Assembly (NCBI RefSeq): GCF_040703125.1
Contig: NZ_CP160035.1
Span: 3,065,001-3,129,000, forward strand
DNA: 64,000 nucleotides
Source of the DNA: Flavobacterium ovatum
Lineage (GTDB): Bacteria > Bacteroidota > Bacteroidia > Flavobacteriales > Flavobacteriaceae
Direction: 5' to 3'
The position numbers and the translations under genes were made by a program. Positions 37,596 to 46,486 of the stretch are shown in pieces. The notes under the pieces are model-generated. The model had not been told where the DNA came from. It made no database searches and saw only the letters and a list, made by a program, of their open reading frames with translations. Positions within the stretch are counted from its first letter, which is position 1; each line of letters opens with the position of its first letter.

Positions 37596-39614
37596 CTAAA
37601 ATGCAGAAATCCCAGCTTTCAACCAATTTTCATATACTTCAATACCAACATAACTTATCGTGGGTTGCGATGTATTCAAACTATTCCCTTCCAAATCTGT
37701 CAACACATACAAAGGTTGCGTATTCGTTTTATAGCGCGAAATCATAAAATCGGTCCATTTATCACCAATGGTTTCAATGTCGGCACCGGTTATTTTAGAA
37801 ACCGTTTGCTCGCTTTCTGGCAAAGCTCTTTTATCATCTACATAAAGCGAAATCAATACGACTTCTTTTTTCAAAATAGACAACACTTTCGAATCAGACC
37901 AAACATTGTTTTCCATTTTTCGACAATTCACACAAGCATAGCCTGTAAAATCCAATAGAATCGGTTTGTTGACTGTTTTGGCATAAGCCAAACCTTTGTC
38001 GTAATCTTCAAAAATAGTCAAGCCATGCACGCCTATTTTAGCTCCTTCAGGTAAATCAGTCGTAGCTAAAGTTGCCGAACCTCCTACCCCATGTGGACTT
38101 TCACTATATTCCATGGGTGGCGGAAAAGCACTAATCAATTTCAAAGGCGCTCCCCACAATCCTGGAATCATATAAATCGTAAACGTCAACACTAATAATC
38201 CCATCATCGTTCTACCAACCGAAATATGCGTGATTGGACTATCGTGTGGTAAACTTATTTTTCCAAATAAATAGAAAGCCAAAACTCCAAATATCGCAAT
38301 CCAAATTGCCAAGAATACTTCTCTTTCTAACAAATGCAATTGCAAAACCAAATCGGCATTCGATAAAAACTTAAACGCCAAAGCCAATTCTAAGAATCCT
38401 AAAAACACTTTAACGGTATTCAACCAACCACCTGATTTTGGTAACGATTGTAAAAAACCCGGAAATAAAGCGAAAAACATAAAAGGCAATGCCAAAGCCA
38501 ACGAAAAGCCAAACATACCTACAATCGGCGCAATACCCCCTTTAGAAGCCGCTTCAACGAGCAATGTCCCAACAATAGGACCAGTACATGAAAAAGAAAC
38601 AATTGCCAAAGCCAAGGCCATGAACAAAATCCCAATTATGCCACCTCTATCCGCTTGCGAATCGACTTTGTTTGCCCAAGAATTTGGTAATACAATTTCG
38701 AAAGCCCCCATAAAGGAAATGGCAAAAAAGACCAACAATACAAAGAATATCAAGTTAAACCAAACATTGGTCGATAGGGCGTTTAAAGCTCCTGCACCAA
38801 AAATGGTCGTGACTATTAATCCCAAAACTACATAAATCACGATAATCGAAATTCCGTAAAAAATGGCGTTGCGAATTCCGGCTGCTCTCGTTTTACTTTG
38901 TTTGGTAAAAAAACTAACCGTCATGGGGATTAAAGGAAACACACAAGGCGTCAATAAAGCCGCAAAACCAGATAAAAACGCAATAAAAAAGATGGACCAA
39001 AGTCCTTTTTGAGTTTCCTTTTGTAGTAAAGGGTTTGATTCAATAACGGCTTCTGCATTGTTAATTACCCGTACATTAGCTTCTCCTAAACTTGGAACTA
39101 AAGAATCAGTCATAGTAGAATCGACTATCTTTTTTTCAACTACTGGAATCACCGTTTCATTTGCAGAAGCCGGAATCGTAAAACTAAATTTCTTCTCTTG
39201 ATTGATGCAAACTTCTTTACAAACTTGGTAGTTTAATACTGCATCAACTTTTGTGAGTTTAGGATTTACCAACTTAATTTCTTGCTGAATTTGTACTTTG
39301 CCTTCGAAAAAAGTCTCGTTGACTTCAAAAATATCATTGAAAACTGTTTTGGTTTTACTTTCTTTAGCTTTACCAATAAGCGTATAATTTCCTTTTTGAG
39401 ATTTAAATTCCACTTCCAAAGCCAATGGACCGCCATCAGGCGTGAATTGCGAATACAAATGCCAACCTTTTTCAATTACAGCATTAAAGGTCAACACATA
39501 CGTTTTGTCAGTTTTCTTTTCAATAGAAGTCGTCCACTTAGCTGGATCTAAAATTTGAGCATTTACATTGGCGAAAGCCAAAATAGTAAGTAGTAAAAAG
39601 TATATCTTCTTCAT
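37596..39614 (-). CDS. dsbD: DsbD-like thiol:disulfide interchange protein
   Basis: 672 residues. A signal peptide is followed by a periplasmic DsbD-alpha domain (about 25-150) with Cys pair CKEVC. Eight or so membrane helices (about 205-500) carry the CcdA-type cysteines in LLTPCVFPLIP and VSFSCTGPIVG. The C-terminal thioredoxin domain (about 535-672) has the active site CVNCRK. DsbD passes electrons from cytoplasmic thioredoxin to periplasmic proteins. The ATG overlaps the tilS stop codon by one base, so the two genes are coupled. Confidence 0.93.
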   Translation of the reverse strand: MKKIYFLLLTILAFANVNAQILDPAKWTTSIEKKTDKTYVLTFNAVIEKGWHLYSQFTPDGGPLALEVEFKSQKGNYTLIGKAKESKTKTVFNDIFEVNETFFEGKVQIQQEIKLVNPKLTKVDAVLNYQVCKEVCINQEKKFSFTIPASANETVIPVVEKKIVDSTMTDSLVPSLGEANVRVINNAEAVIESNPLLQKETQKGLWSIFFIAFLSGFAALLTPCVFPLIPMTVSFFTKQSKTRAAGIRNAIFYGISIIVIYVVLGLIVTTIFGAGALNALSTNVWFNLIFFVLLVFFAISFMGAFEIVLPNSWANKVDSQADRGGIIGILFMALALAIVSFSCTGPIVGTLLVEAASKGGIAPIVGMFGFSLALALPFMFFALFPGFLQSLPKSGGWLNTVKVFLGFLELALAFKFLSNADLVLQLHLLEREVFLAIWIAIFGVLAFYLFGKISLPHDSPITHISVGRTMMGLLVLTFTIYMIPGLWGAPLKLISAFPPPMEYSESPHGVGGSATLATTDLPEGAKIGVHGLTIFEDYDKGLAYAKTVNKPILLDFTGYACVNCRKMENNVWSDSKVLSILKKEVVLISLYVDDKRALPESEQTVSKITGADIETIGDKWTDFMISRYKTNTQPLYVLTDLEGNSLNTSQPTISYVGIEVYENWLKAGISAF

Positions 39615-40924
39615 TATACCAATTGAATATTTATTATGTTTTTTGTTTTCGTTTGCACTTTAAAGCGTTCGTCTGCCCTCCTGCCAATAATCCAAACCAC
39701 TGAATCGCCAGACCAAAGAACCCAAGTATTTTCTTTTTCTAATAAAGACAATTTTTCGTCTTTGAAAAACTTACTCAGCTTTTTAGTTTTCCCGCCCATT
39801 CCTTGCGGTTGAAAAATATCGCCTTCTTTCCATTTTTTTAAAACTAAAGGGAATTCTAACACCTCTTCATCGACAAATATACTGGTATTACAAGGATTGG
39901 TAATCGCATTCACTTTTCTTAAAGACAGTTTTAAGGGAACATTAACGTCTTGTTCATTTTGATTTATAAAATACTGTACATCCTCTTCATCAAGAACAAT
40001 CGGACTCAATATCAACTGTTCCCTATCCTTTAGCAATCTAAAATGAGACGAGTAAATTTGCTTTCCTGACAAACTATCCACCAAGTCGTAAATATCTTCC
40101 CAAGAATGAAATCCAAAATCCTTCAACCATTGGTACAAATAAGACTTGTAATTTGGTAATTTTAAAAGCTGCAACAAATCAATATAAAAAATCTCATCCT
40201 CTTGACTCACCACTTGCTGATACACCATTATAGAAGCATCTTCAACCATGACCGAAGCATCTTGTAAATAGGATTGTGTCTTTTGAAAAGTATCCATAAA
40301 CTGAGGGTTCAGCTCTTTCAACAAGGGAACCAAATCATGGCGGATTTTATTTCGTAAGTATTTATCAGATGCATTGCTGCTATCTTCCCTCCAAGCTATG
40401 TTTTTCGATTGTGCATATTCCAAAATATCTTGACGCGTAAAAGCTAACAATGGACGAACTATATCACCATTATGCTCTGGAATACCGGTAAGACCTTCCA
40501 GTCCTGTCCCACGACTCAAATTAATCAAAAAGGTTTCTAGGTTATCATCGGCATGATGTGCAGTCAAAATATAATCGTATTCTTCGGTTTCTAGCAATTC
40601 GTAAAACCAGTTGTATCGCAACTCTCGTGCCGCTACTTGGGTCGAAAGCTTGAAGTCTTTGGCGAAAGCCGTGGTATCAAATTGCGTTACAAAAATGGGA
40701 ACTCCACTATTATCCGCATATTCCTGAATAAAATTTTGATCTCCAAAACTCTCCAAACCGCGTAATTGAAAGTTGCAATGCGCAATGGCTATATCATGGC
40801 CTGATTTTTGAAATAAATCGAGCATCACCATACTGTCCAAACCACCGCTAGTAGCAAGCAATAGTTTTTTGGTTTCCAAAAACGGAAATTTATTAGAAAG
40901 CTGTTTTTTAAAAAGTTCAAACAT
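39614..40924 (-). CDS. tilS: tRNA(Ile)-lysidine synthetase
   Basis: 436 residues, the usual length. The N-type ATP-pyrophosphatase P-loop SGGLDSMVML lies near residue 30. The family motifs ARELRYNWF, TAHHADDNLETFLINLSRGTG and EDSSNASDKYLRNKIRHDL follow. The C-terminal TilS domain (KKLSKFFKDEKL) is intact. TilS converts C34 of the CAU-anticodon tRNA-Ile to lysidine, so it reads AUA, and is essential. Upstream of dsbD in one operon. Confidence 0.95.
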   Translation of the reverse strand: MFELFKKQLSNKFPFLETKKLLLATSGGLDSMVMLDLFQKSGHDIAIAHCNFQLRGLESFGDQNFIQEYADNSGVPIFVTQFDTTAFAKDFKLSTQVAARELRYNWFYELLETEEYDYILTAHHADDNLETFLINLSRGTGLEGLTGIPEHNGDIVRPLLAFTRQDILEYAQSKNIAWREDSSNASDKYLRNKIRHDLVPLLKELNPQFMDTFQKTQSYLQDASVMVEDASIMVYQQVVSQEDEIFYIDLLQLLKLPNYKSYLYQWLKDFGFHSWEDIYDLVDSLSGKQIYSSHFRLLKDREQLILSPIVLDEEDVQYFINQNEQDVNVPLKLSLRKVNAITNPCNTSIFVDEEVLEFPLVLKKWKEGDIFQPQGMGGKTKKLSKFFKDEKLSLLEKENTWVLWSGDSVVWIIGRRADERFKVQTKTKNIINIQLV

Positions 40925-40968
40925 TTTGATTTATTTTTACAACTATAATCATTTAACCTACTGTCACA

Positions 40969-41033
40969 CTCAGCTTGTCGAAGTGCAATTTATAATATGA
41001 ATTTCGTTTTAAAAAGGTCTTCGACAAGCTCAG
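40969..41033. repeat. Palindromic CTTCGACAAGCTCAG repeat
   Basis: Left arm 40969-40983 (CTCAGCTTGTCGAAG) and right arm 41019-41033 (CTTCGACAAGCTCAG) pair at 14 of 15 positions. It lies in the gap between pabB and tilS. Related degenerate palindromes with CTCGACTnCnCTC and TGACA cores lie near 28066, 42993, 50877 and 53406. Confidence 0.65.
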
Positions 41034-41064
41034 ACTGATAATTAGCAATTCATTAAAGTAATTA

Positions 41065-42351
41065 TTACTCCAAAACCTGGCGCATGGCCTTGGCTTTAAG
41101 TAAACATTCTTCGTATTCGTTTTCCGGATCTGAAAGCGCTGTAATGGCACTCCCAACCGAAAAGGAAACATATTCCTTTTCTTGATTATACAAAATACTT
41201 CGTATCACTACATTGAAATCAAAGTCGCCTTCGGGAGTAAAATACCCAACTGCTCCGCTATACAAACCTCGTTTGGTTTCTTCCATTTCCTCAATGATTT
41301 TCATAGCCGAAATTTTGGGCGCCCCCGTCATACTTCCCATTGGAAAACTATTTCTAATCACATCTATTACAGTGTGGTTACAATCTAGTTTTGAAGTAAC
41401 AGTTGAAATCATTTGATGCACTTGCAAAAAGCTTTTGATCTCACACAATGCCGTTACTTTTACCGAACCACGTTGTGCAGTATGCGATAAATCGTTACGA
41501 ACTAAGTCGGTTATCATGATATTCTCGGCGCGTTCTTTTGGGTTGTTTTCTAAATCTCTTTTAGATTTTTCATCTGCTTCTGGATCTTCAAAACGTTTCG
41601 CTGTTCCTTTAATCGGTTGTGAAATAATGTCTTCTCCTGTCTTTTTCAAATACCGTTCAGGCGAAGCGGACAATAAATACTGCTTGTGATTTTTGAAGAA
41701 AACAGAAAAAGGTGGTTTCGAAATTTGGTTTAATTTCGAATAAGTTTCTAAAGGATTAATCTGAACATTCTCTGCATAAAACTCCATGCAAAAATTGGCT
41801 TCATATATATTTCCTTGATGAATATGTTTTAACAATGTTGTTGCTTTTTGCAGATAATCCACCTTCGAAATTCGTTGTTGAATATCCAAAGATGTTTCGG
41901 CTACATTCGACCAAAGTGGCGTGTTTAAAATCTCCTGAAAATCATCCTCCAGTTCATCATCGCAAAAATGCAAATACTGCATTTCGACCGTCTCCCCTTT
42001 TATCAAAAACAACTTCTTAGGCTGAAAGAAAAACAAATCAGGAAATTGCAAACCATCAAAATTGGTTGATTTTAAATCTTCAGTATCATTTTTTAAATCA
42101 TAAGACAAGTACCCAAAAAGCCAATCTCTAGTCGTTTGCTGATATTGCTTTAAATCTTCAAAGGCATTATGATAATCTGTTTTTATAGACGTAAAAGCAT
42201 CCACAGCAAGTACACAATCATAAGTGGAATATTCTTGCGGATAATCATTACTGTCTAAAAAAGTGATTTCTCGATAGTGTTGCGACCAAGTCAAAAGTTG
42301 TTTTTTAAACAATTTTAGGTCGGCAACAGTCTTATTTACTATTAATCTCAA
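41065..42351 (-). CDS. pabB: Aminodeoxychorismate synthase component I
   Basis: 428 residues. The chorismate-binding domain (about 165-428) is complete: GNIYEANFCMEF, SPERYL, PIKGTAKR, NPKERAENIMITDLVRNDLS, VHQMISTVTSKL, FPMGSMTGAPK and YSGAVGY. PabB aminates chorismate at C4 for folate synthesis. The NIYEANF and PIKGT segments fit PabB rather than TrpE (PIKGT in place of PIAGT). The start is TTG at 42351; no good ATG is near. The glutaminase PabA is not in the window. Confidence 0.87.
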   Translation of the reverse strand: MRLIVNKTVADLKLFKKQLLTWSQHYREITFLDSNDYPQEYSTYDCVLAVDAFTSIKTDYHNAFEDLKQYQQTTRDWLFGYLSYDLKNDTEDLKSTNFDGLQFPDLFFFQPKKLFLIKGETVEMQYLHFCDDELEDDFQEILNTPLWSNVAETSLDIQQRISKVDYLQKATTLLKHIHQGNIYEANFCMEFYAENVQINPLETYSKLNQISKPPFSVFFKNHKQYLLSASPERYLKKTGEDIISQPIKGTAKRFEDPEADEKSKRDLENNPKERAENIMITDLVRNDLSHTAQRGSVKVTALCEIKSFLQVHQMISTVTSKLDCNHTVIDVIRNSFPMGSMTGAPKISAMKIIEEMEETKRGLYSGAVGYFTPEGDFDFNVVIRSILYNQEKEYVSFSVGSAITALSDPENEYEECLLKAKAMRQVLE

Positions 42352-42561
42352 TTGATTTTTGCTTTAAAACTCAAAATTACAACAAAAAACATCCTTATAA
42401 TTAGTCTATTTAAGAAAAATCCGTTCCTTTTTTTGTAATTTTACAGTAAGACGCTGGCTTTAATACGATTATACTCTAAAACCAACCCTTATATTTATAC
42501 TTGATTGATGCCGATAGGATATATTGTGAATTTTACATTGTAACCACTAAAACTCTATATT

Positions 42562-42942
42562 ATGAAAATTGCAACCATTATCATTCGTACGATGCTTGGG
42601 CTTTTGTTTCTCTATACCTCAATTAGTTATTTTTTTCACTTGAGTCCTGAACCAGTGTCGTCAGGGGAATTCAAAGCATTCCAAGTGGGACTAATCGCTT
42701 CGACTTATTTAATTCCTTTGGCTAAAGTCACAGAGCTACTTAGTGGCTTAGCCTTTGTCACAGGGAAATTTGTCACTTTGGCTAATTTGGTTATTCTTCC
42801 CGTTTCTCTCAATATCTTATTAATCAATTATTTCTTAACTCCTGAGAATCTTCCTCTTGCTGTTTTTGCCTTTGGAGGTAATATATTCTTGATTTACACC
42901 CATTGGAAAAACTACAAAAAATTGTTTAAAATGAACGAATAA
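42562..42942 (+). CDS. DoxX-like small membrane protein
   Basis: 126 residues with four membrane helices (about 5-25, 45-65, 70-92 and 97-115), a DoxX/DoxD-type fold. The segment LLSGLAFVTGKFVTLANLVILPVSLNILL (in two parts) is typical. Such proteins are linked to quinone or redox stress functions in some bacteria, but the role here is unknown. TAATTTTAC at 42436-42444 and a second similar box (AATTTTACATTG at about 42530-42541) lie upstream. Confidence 0.75.
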   Translation: MKIATIIIRTMLGLLFLYTSISYFFHLSPEPVSSGEFKAFQVGLIASTYLIPLAKVTELLSGLAFVTGKFVTLANLVILPVSLNILLINYFLTPENLPLAVFAFGGNIFLIYTHWKNYKKLFKMNE

Positions 42943-42992
42943 ATCATTTTACGCCAAAAACCAATACAATATAATATAATCCAATCTAATTT

Positions 42993-43052
42993 TTGTCAGA
43001 TCGACTGCAATCGAGATGTAATAGCGGTTCTCGACTACACTCGAACTGACAA
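42993..43052. repeat. Palindromic repeat (TTGTCAG...CTGACAA)
   Basis: TTGTCAGATCGACTGCAATC on the left and CTCGACTACACTCGAACTGA (then CAA) on the right pair imperfectly around an 11-base loop. It belongs with the CTCGACTGCGCTC-type repeats elsewhere in the window. Confidence 0.55.
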
Positions 43053-43129
43053 TTGAACTGTTTTATAAATATTATTAGTATTACATGTTTCTTCACTTTT
43101 GCTTAAAAACAAAACACATATAAAAAATA

Positions 43130-43157
43130 AAACCCTGCTCATTGCTGAGCAGGGTTT
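43130..43157 (-). terminator. Terminator after lpd
   Basis: AAACCCTGCTCA pairs perfectly with TGAGCAGGGTTT around a TTGC loop, 25 bases beyond the lpd stop codon; a T-run follows on the minus strand. Confidence 0.88.
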
Positions 43158-43181
43158 GTAATTTATACAAAAACGTTTAAA

Positions 43182-44585
43182 TTAAACGTGTAATGCTCTA
43201 TTATCAGTTGCAGCCAATGCCGCTTCTTTGATTGCTTCTGCAAACGTTGGGTGAGCATGTGACATTCTAGAAATATCTTCAGCAGACGCTTTGTATTCCA
43301 TTGCAACCACCGCTTCAGCAATTAAATCAGCTGTTCTTGCTCCAATCATGTGAACACCAAGAACCTCATCCGTTTTAGCATCCGCAAGGATTTTTACAAA
43401 TCCGTCCAAATCAGCACTTGCTCTCGCACGTCCTAAAGCTTTGAAAGGGAAGCTTCCCGATTTGTAAGCGATACCAGCCGCTTTCAACTGCTCTTCCGTT
43501 TGTCCTACTGCAGCCACTTCTGGCCAAGTATAAACAACCCCTGGAATCAAATTGTAATCGATATGTGGTTTTTGTCCTGCCAAGATTTCAGCAACCATAG
43601 TTCCTTCTTCTTCCGCTTTATGCGCCAACATCGCTCCACGAACAACATCACCAATTGCATAAATATTAGAAGCCGAAGTTTGTAAATGATCATTTACCTC
43701 AACTTGACCTCTTTCAGCCATTTTTACACCTGCATTTTCAGCTTTTAATCCATCTGTATAAGGACGACGACCAACAGAAACCAAAGAGTAATCACCTTCA
43801 AGAGTGATTGTTTCACCTTTAGCGTTTTCCGCTTTTACAGTTACTACATCACCAGCTCTTTCAACCGACTGTACTTTGTGAGACGTATAAAACTTCATTC
43901 CTTGTTTTTTCAACACTTTCGTTAATTCTTTAGACAAAGAAGCATCCATTCCTGGAATAATTCGATCCATATATTCCACCACAGAAACTTGCGCTCCCAA
44001 ACGTAAATACACTTGTCCTAATTCGATTCCGATTACTCCACCACCAATAATTACAAGGTGTTTAGGTACTTCTTTCAAAGCCAAAGCCTCAGTAGAAGTA
44101 ATTACTCTTTCTTTATCGAGTTTTATAAAAGGCAAAGAAGATGGTTTAGAACCTGTTGCTATAATTATATTTTTACCTTCAATCGTTTCTGACGAACCAT
44201 CCGCTTTAGTAACGGCAACATGAGTCGCATCTATAAACGAACCCAAACCATTGAAAACCGTAATTTTATTTTTATCCATCAAGTAGTTGATTCCACCTGA
44301 AGTTTGATCTACCACCGCTTGTTTGCGAGCAATCATTTTCTCTAGGTTCACTTTTACTTCTCCAGAAATTTCGATTCCGTGATCTTCAAAATGCTTAATT
44401 TCAGCATAATGATGAGACGAAGACAACAATGCTTTCGAAGGAATACATCCTACATTTAAGCAAGTACCTCCAAGAGCAGAATATTTCTCCACAATAGCAG
44501 TTTTAAAACCCAATTGTGCACAACGAATAGCTGATACATATCCGCCTGGTCCAGAACCAATGATGACTACGTCAAATGAACTCAT
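43182..44585 (-). CDS. lpdA: Dihydrolipoyl dehydrogenase (E3)
   Basis: 467 residues, full length. FAD site GSGPGGYVSAIRCAQLG, redox pair GGTCLNVGCIPSK, NAD site IIGGGVIGIELGQVY, and the dimer-interface catalytic His/Glu in MSHAHPTFAEA. It reoxidises the dihydrolipoyl groups of 2-oxoacid dehydrogenase complexes and the glycine cleavage system. It stands alone, so it may serve several complexes, including the E1 fusion encoded at 57642-60056. Confidence 0.96.
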   Translation of the reverse strand: MSSFDVVIIGSGPGGYVSAIRCAQLGFKTAIVEKYSALGGTCLNVGCIPSKALLSSSHHYAEIKHFEDHGIEISGEVKVNLEKMIARKQAVVDQTSGGINYLMDKNKITVFNGLGSFIDATHVAVTKADGSSETIEGKNIIIATGSKPSSLPFIKLDKERVITSTEALALKEVPKHLVIIGGGVIGIELGQVYLRLGAQVSVVEYMDRIIPGMDASLSKELTKVLKKQGMKFYTSHKVQSVERAGDVVTVKAENAKGETITLEGDYSLVSVGRRPYTDGLKAENAGVKMAERGQVEVNDHLQTSASNIYAIGDVVRGAMLAHKAEEEGTMVAEILAGQKPHIDYNLIPGVVYTWPEVAAVGQTEEQLKAAGIAYKSGSFPFKALGRARASADLDGFVKILADAKTDEVLGVHMIGARTADLIAEAVVAMEYKASAEDISRMSHAHPTFAEAIKEAALAATDNRALHV

Positions 44586-44623
44586 AGTATATTTTTTATA
44601 ATGTATATTAATTTTTGCGATTA

Positions 44624-44631
44624 CAAAATTA
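44624..44631 (-). promoter_or_regulatory. -7 element of lpd
   Basis: The minus strand reads TAATTTTG, an exact TAnnTTTG match, 38 bases before the lpd ATG. No good -33 TTG is at the usual distance. Confidence 0.5.
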
Positions 44632-44837
44632 AGGAATTAAGTTTTGTTTAAACTTTAAAGTTTGAGGTTTTTTGTTAAGAATTTGCGACTAATATTGGAG
44701 TTATTTAAACACAAAGTACATAAAGAAGCCGCAAAGACCACCAATCTTTTACGGAAAATGTAAAAAATAGAGACACAATACTACTCCCACAGACTGTAAA
44801 CTGAATACCGAGACTGAATACTAAAAATAAGTGCCTA

Positions 44838-44983
44838 TTTCCAGCTCTCCGCTCTAGCCCTCTTTCAAAACGCTTTTTTTACTAGGTCGCTGCAGTAGCT
44901 TCCTCCGGTCGCTCTGCCTCTCCCGTAAAAAACAGCGTTTTTCAGTCGGGGCTGCCGCTGCTATCTGGGGCAGGGATTTGGGA
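44838..44983. repeat. Flavobacterium-type intergenic repeat, copy 2
   Basis: It starts TATTTCCAGCTCTCCGCTC and ends CTATCTGGGGCAGGG, with GGTCGCTC-containing sequence between, like the copy at 22110-22262. It is non-coding and lies in the 809-base gap between lpd and alkB. That gap also holds the direct repeats at 45051 and 45244. Confidence 0.45.
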
Positions 44984-45050
44984 TTTTATTACATATTATA
45001 ATAGATTGATGATTTGGGAATCAATTAAAACCACACCCCCCCACCCCCTC

Positions 45051-45308
45051 TCAAGAGGGGAATTCGTAATGTTAAAAATGAAAATTATTGAACAAAAATA
45101 AATTGCGGAAATTAATCTAATTTGAGCTTCTGTTTAAATTCACGTAAAAATTAAAATTCCTCTCTTCAAACAAAAAAATATCCCCAGCCCCTATAACTCT
45201 AGTTTATATTTGTTTTTTTTGAATCGTTGAACCTTAAACGGTTTCAAGAGGGGAATTCGTAACGTCAAAAATGAAAATTATCGAACAAAAATAAATTGCG
45301 GAAATTAA
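45051..45308. repeat. Pair of 65-bp direct repeats
   Basis: 45051-45115 and 45244-45308 agree at 62 of 65 positions, all three differences being T/C changes. Both begin TCAAGAGGGGAATTCGTAA and end ATTGCGGAAATTAA. The 128-base stretch between them is unrelated. The head CCTCTCAAGAGGGG of copy 1 is itself a palindrome and occurs again near 53251-53264. Confidence 0.8.
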
Positions 45309-45394
45309 AAGCTGAAATATTCTTATAACCTACTCGCAACTGAACACTGAGACTGAGACTGGAAACTAAAAAGCTGCCACTGAACTACTTTATT

Positions 45395-46003
45395 CTATCG
45401 AACAATTGTCCTAAAAGTCAAATTCACTCTGGGTTTTAATACTTTTTTAGTTGGAGGCAATCGGTGTTGCCAATGCGTTTGAGTTTCGTCTTTCATGACT
45501 AACAAACTGCCATTTTCTAAAATTATCGAAACGGTTTCTTTAGTTTCTTTATGCTTGAAAGCAAATTTTCGAGCTACTCCAAAACTCAATGAAGCAATTA
45601 CGCCATTCTTTTTCAAGTCTTTTTCTCCGTCACTATGCCAAGCCATGCCTTCATCACCCGAATGGTATAAATTAAGTAAACAAGAATTGAAGGTTTCTCC
45701 CGTTTTTTCCTCTACCCGTGCTTTGAGTTCTAATAAAGTAGGTGTCCAAAGCATTGCTTTTTTGGTTCTATTAGAATAAGTGTATTCAAAAGCACTATCG
45801 CCATACCAAGCTACTTTGCGTTTGGTGACAATTAGTTTCCCCATGATGATGGCTTCGTCGTGTTTCCAGTCTATTCCGTTTAACAAAATATCCAAATAGT
45901 GATTTGCCTCCTGTTGCGAAAACAAGAATCCATAATAATTGACTGTTCCGTCTTTGGGTAAAAGATTGTGGTTTGTGTCTAAGTCTGGAGTGAATAAGTC
46001 CAT
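45395..46003 (-). CDS. alkB: AlkB-like 2-oxoglutarate/Fe(II) dioxygenase
   Basis: 202 residues. Iron ligands are His123 and Asp125 (AWHSDGE) and His180 (WQHRLP); Arg192 and Arg198 (PRVNLTFR) bind 2-oxoglutarate and the lesion. The nucleotide-recognition lid holds AWYGDSAFEYTYSN. AlkB enzymes remove 1-methyladenine and 3-methylcytosine lesions by oxidative demethylation. The short length fits the ALKBH2/3-like branch common in Bacteroidetes. It is monocistronic as far as the spacing shows. Confidence 0.92.
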   Translation of the reverse strand: MDLFTPDLDTNHNLLPKDGTVNYYGFLFSQQEANHYLDILLNGIDWKHDEAIIMGKLIVTKRKVAWYGDSAFEYTYSNRTKKAMLWTPTLLELKARVEEKTGETFNSCLLNLYHSGDEGMAWHSDGEKDLKKNGVIASLSFGVARKFAFKHKETKETVSIILENGSLLVMKDETQTHWQHRLPPTKKVLKPRVNLTFRTIVR

Positions 46004-46486
46004 GTTTTGTTTTTTATTTCACAAAGATACGCAGAGAAAAATACAACGATTGGCATTTTTTAAACCATATAAGACATATAAGTTTTTCATTGCCTTTAAA
46101 CTTTTATAGCTACGTATGAATGACTACATTTTGTAACTAGCCGCAAAAAAATTTAAACCATATGAGACATATAAGTTTTTCTTTGTCTATAAATGTATAG
46201 AAACTCTCTAAATAAATAAAAGTTCATATAAGTTATGGCGCTTAAAAGCACCAAACTATGCGTAATGTAAACCGACAAACGGTACCGTTCAGTCTTTGCG
46301 AGGAACAGCCTGTCCCGATTTTTCGGGAAAGCAATCACGTAAAACACCTCACTTGTTGACGAGCAACAACTGCCTTTTTTTTACATAAACCCAATCTACT
46401 TCGACAAAGTTTGTCTATCTGAAAGAATCACTAAACACGTTAATTCACTAAGGACTAAAGACTAAGGACTAAGAACTTCAAAAAAC
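46004..46486. other. Non-coding gap with direct repeats
   Basis: Two copies of a 34-base element (46059-46092 and 46152-46185) read TTTAAACCATATnAGACATA, then TAAGTTTTTC, with two or three differences. A TCCCGATTTTTCGGGA hairpin lies at about 46315-46330. The 64-codon minus-strand frame at 46153-46347 falls within these repeats and is not credible as a gene. Confidence 0.6.

Noticed and set aside
45051..45308. CRISPR array
   Set aside because: Only two copies of a 65-base repeat, one spacer-like stretch of 128 bases and no cas genes.
46153..46347. 64-codon minus-strand frame before the FAD/Fe-S gene's neighbour alkB
   Set aside because: It lies within direct repeats and a hairpin and has no protein-like pattern.
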